From Actinomycetota bacterium (GTDB lineage: Bacteria > Actinomycetota > Thermoleophilia > Gaiellales > Gaiellaceae): a stretch of DNA of 6,611 nucleotides. The translations under genes were made by a program, and so were the position numbers. The first letter of the stretch is position 1; every line of letters begins with the position of its first letter. Positions 5,353-6,611 of the stretch are shown here, piece after piece. The notes under the pieces were generated by a model. The model ran no database searches, was not told where the DNA came from, and worked only from the letters and a program-made list of their open reading frames with translations. The stretch is taken from assembly GCA_005884155.1 (NCBI GenBank), contig VAXD01000001.1, positions 1-6,611 of the forward strand, given 5' to 3'.

Positions 5353-6258
5353 ATGGAGGCACCGGCCCGCCAGCTGGTCGAGCTGCCGCAGAGGCGCTCG
5401 CTTCCGGCCGCGGTCATCGCCGCTCTGCGGCCACGGCAGTGGTCGAAGAACCTGCTCGTGTTCGCGGGGATCGTCTTCGCGGCCAAGCTCGGTGACGCGG
5501 GGCGCTGGGGCGAGGCGGTCGCTTGCTTCGTGGCCTACTGCGCGCTCTCGAGTGCTGCGTACCTCGTCAACGACCTCCGCGACCTCGAGCACGACCGGCT
5601 CCACCCGGTCAAGCGGCAGCGTCCGATCGCGCGCGGGGAGGTCCCGGTCGGCCTGGCCGTTGCCTTGGCGGCGGTCCTTACGGCCGTCGCGCTAGGGATC
5701 GGCGCCTGGCTCGGTCTGGTCTCGCTCGGCTTCCTGCTTGCCTTCGGCGCCCTGCAGCTCGCGTACAGCTTCGGGCTCAAGCACGTCGTCCTGCTGGACG
5801 TCTTCGCGATCGGCGGGCTCTTCGTGATCCGCGCAGCAGCCGGCGCCGCGGCGGTGCACGTGCGGATCTCTCCCTGGCTGCTCCTCTGCACCGCGCTGCT
5901 CGCACTCTTCCTTGCGCTGGCAAAGCGGCGCGGCGAGCTCGTCCTCGTGGGTGCCCAGGAGACACCCGGGCGGCCGGTGCTCGAGGGCTACTCGCTCGAG
6001 CTCGTCGACCAGCTAGTCACCGTCGTCGCATCCTCGACCGTGATCGCCTACTCGCTCTACACCTTCACCGCGCGCGACTCGAAGGCGCTGATGGCGACGA
6101 TTCCGTTCGTGATCTTCGGCGTCTTCCGCTACCTGCTGCTCGTGCACCGCGACGACCTCGGCGAGGAGCCGGAGCAGGTGCTCCTGAAGGATGGGCCGAT
6201 CCTCATTTCGGTCTGCCTGTGGGTCGCCACGGCGGCCGTGATCCTCGCGCTCACCTGA
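5353..6258 (+). CDS. UbiA-superfamily membrane enzyme, decaprenyl-phosphate phosphoribosyltransferase-like
   Basis: This 301-residue polytopic protein, with roughly eight to nine predicted membrane helices, most resembles 5-phosphoribosyl-1-pyrophosphate:decaprenyl-phosphate phosphoribosyltransferase. In mycobacteria that enzyme transfers phosphoribose to a polyprenyl phosphate, the first step towards the arabinofuranose donor for cell-wall glycans. Evidence: RPRQWSKNLLVFA (26-38) near the N-terminus, the metal-binding NDLRDLEHD (Asn73, Asp74, Asp77, Asp81) followed by HPVKRQRPIA, the second motif YSFGLKHVVLLD (Tyr138, Lys143, Asp149), Arg160 in the helix after it, the KRRGEL loop (191-196) and VLEGYSLELVDQL. 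These distinguish it from quinone or haem prenyltransferases of the same superfamily. It follows the kinase gene by 14 bases, so probably shares its transcript. The oxidoreductases that turn the ribose product into arabinose are not in the window, so the final sugar and glycan remain unknown. Confidence 0.85.
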   Translation: MEAPARQLVELPQRRSLPAAVIAALRPRQWSKNLLVFAGIVFAAKLGDAGRWGEAVACFVAYCALSSAAYLVNDLRDLEHDRLHPVKRQRPIARGEVPVGLAVALAAVLTAVALGIGAWLGLVSLGFLLAFGALQLAYSFGLKHVVLLDVFAIGGLFVIRAAAGAAAVHVRISPWLLLCTALLALFLALAKRRGELVLVGAQETPGRPVLEGYSLELVDQLVTVVASSTVIAYSLYTFTARDSKALMATIPFVIFGVFRYLLLVHRDDLGEEPEQVLLKDGPILISVCLWVATAAVILALT

Positions 6259-6306
6259 TCGCCGCGCGTCAAGTCGCCGCGTAGCAGCGCCGATACCGCG
6301 GGTGAC

Positions 6307-6611
6307 GTGGCCGTTCGCCCTCACCTGCTTCTCTTCGCTCTCCTCGGCGCCGCCTTTCCATTGGTGCTGCTCGCCCTGCTGCTGCGGCCGGCGTCCGATA
6401 TCCGGCCGCTCGCTGCTCCGCCCGACCACGGGCTCCCGTACTCGACGGCGACGTTCACGGCTGCCGCTGCGCGTCGTGCGTTTGCAGCCTCGGGCATCGC
6501 GCTCTCGGCGCGCTCCCGCACGCCCACCGTCACGACTCTGGGCAATCATGGCGACGTCCTCGAGGTCGACGCGTTCGGCGACCGGCGCGCCGTCGAGCGC
6601 TCGGGCTTCTA
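6307..6611 (+). CDS. Partial N-terminus of an unrecognised membrane-anchored or exported protein
   Basis: An open frame runs from GTG 6307 to the right edge without a stop, giving about 101 residues. Residues 7-26 (LLLFALLGAAFPLVLLALLL) form one strong hydrophobic segment after a short basic start (AVRPH), so the protein is a signal-anchor or exported protein. The part beyond it is Ala/Arg rich and includes FTAAAARRAFAASGIAL; I recognise no family. Codon use matches the neighbours. It lies 48 bases after the UbiA-type gene in the same direction and may belong to the same operon. GATACC (6292-6297) lies 9 bases before the GTG, and GGTGA lies one base before it, too close for a normal ribosome binding site. 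The start is less certain than the frame. Confidence 0.6.
   Translation, partial: MAVRPHLLLFALLGAAFPLVLLALLLRPASDIRPLAAPPDHGLPYSTATFTAAAARRAFAASGIALSARSRTPTVTTLGNHGDVLEVDAFGDRRAVERSGF

Noticed and set aside
1..6611. Mobile element, CRISPR array, tRNA, rRNA or toxin-antitoxin locus
   Set aside because: No terminal inverted repeats, transposase or integrase motifs, regularly spaced repeats, cloverleaf-like sequence or small paired genes of that kind were seen on either strand.

Overview
The window is a high-GC chromosomal segment. GTG starts, strong G/C third-position bias, start codons without Shine-Dalgarno sequences and the protein repertoire point to an actinobacterium-like host. My impression is a deep-branching group such as Thermoleophilia/Gaiellales, but that is inference and not shown by the sequence. 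I see no insertion sequence, integrase, CRISPR array, tRNA or rRNA. Most of the window reads as ordinary chromosomal content.

Layout. (1) 1-175 is a leader with several palindromes and no convincing gene. (2) 176-1030 (+) is a complete short-chain 3-hydroxyacyl-CoA (3-hydroxybutyryl-CoA type) dehydrogenase. (3) 1027-2625 (-) is an exported protein with an SPNGD Ig-like domain and a C-terminal domain related to the large subunit of N,N-dimethylformamidase. Its stop codon overlaps that of the dehydrogenase tail to tail. (4) 2626-2718 is a divergent promoter region with a perfect tandem 10-bp repeat. (5) 2719-3201 (+) is a small secreted protein of unknown function, ending in a hairpin. (6) 3227-3934 and 3950-5338 (+) are an OmpR/PhoB-type response regulator and its membrane histidine kinase. 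(7) 5353-6258 (+) is a UbiA-superfamily integral membrane enzyme resembling decaprenyl-phosphate phosphoribosyltransferase. (8) 6307 to the right edge (+) is the start of an unrecognised membrane-anchored protein, cut by the window.

How the genes may work together. The regulator, kinase and UbiA-type genes lie 14-15 bases apart and probably form an operon that may continue into the last gene. This suggests an envelope-sensing system next to an enzyme that makes a lipid-linked pentose donor for cell-surface glycans. The small secreted protein just upstream could be a target or input of the kinase, but only position supports that. The dehydrogenase belongs to fatty-acid/butyryl-CoA metabolism and looks independent. 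The dimethylformamidase-like protein keeps residues that could form the family's two-tyrosine-one-glutamate iron site, so it may be an extracytoplasmic amidohydrolase of unknown substrate.

The points most worth a second look are the dimethylformamidase-like protein, the palindrome-rich leader of the dehydrogenase, and the repeated placement of a -10-like hexamer 6-9 bases before start codons, which suggests leaderless transcription. I did not find a clear, previously undescribed multi-gene system.
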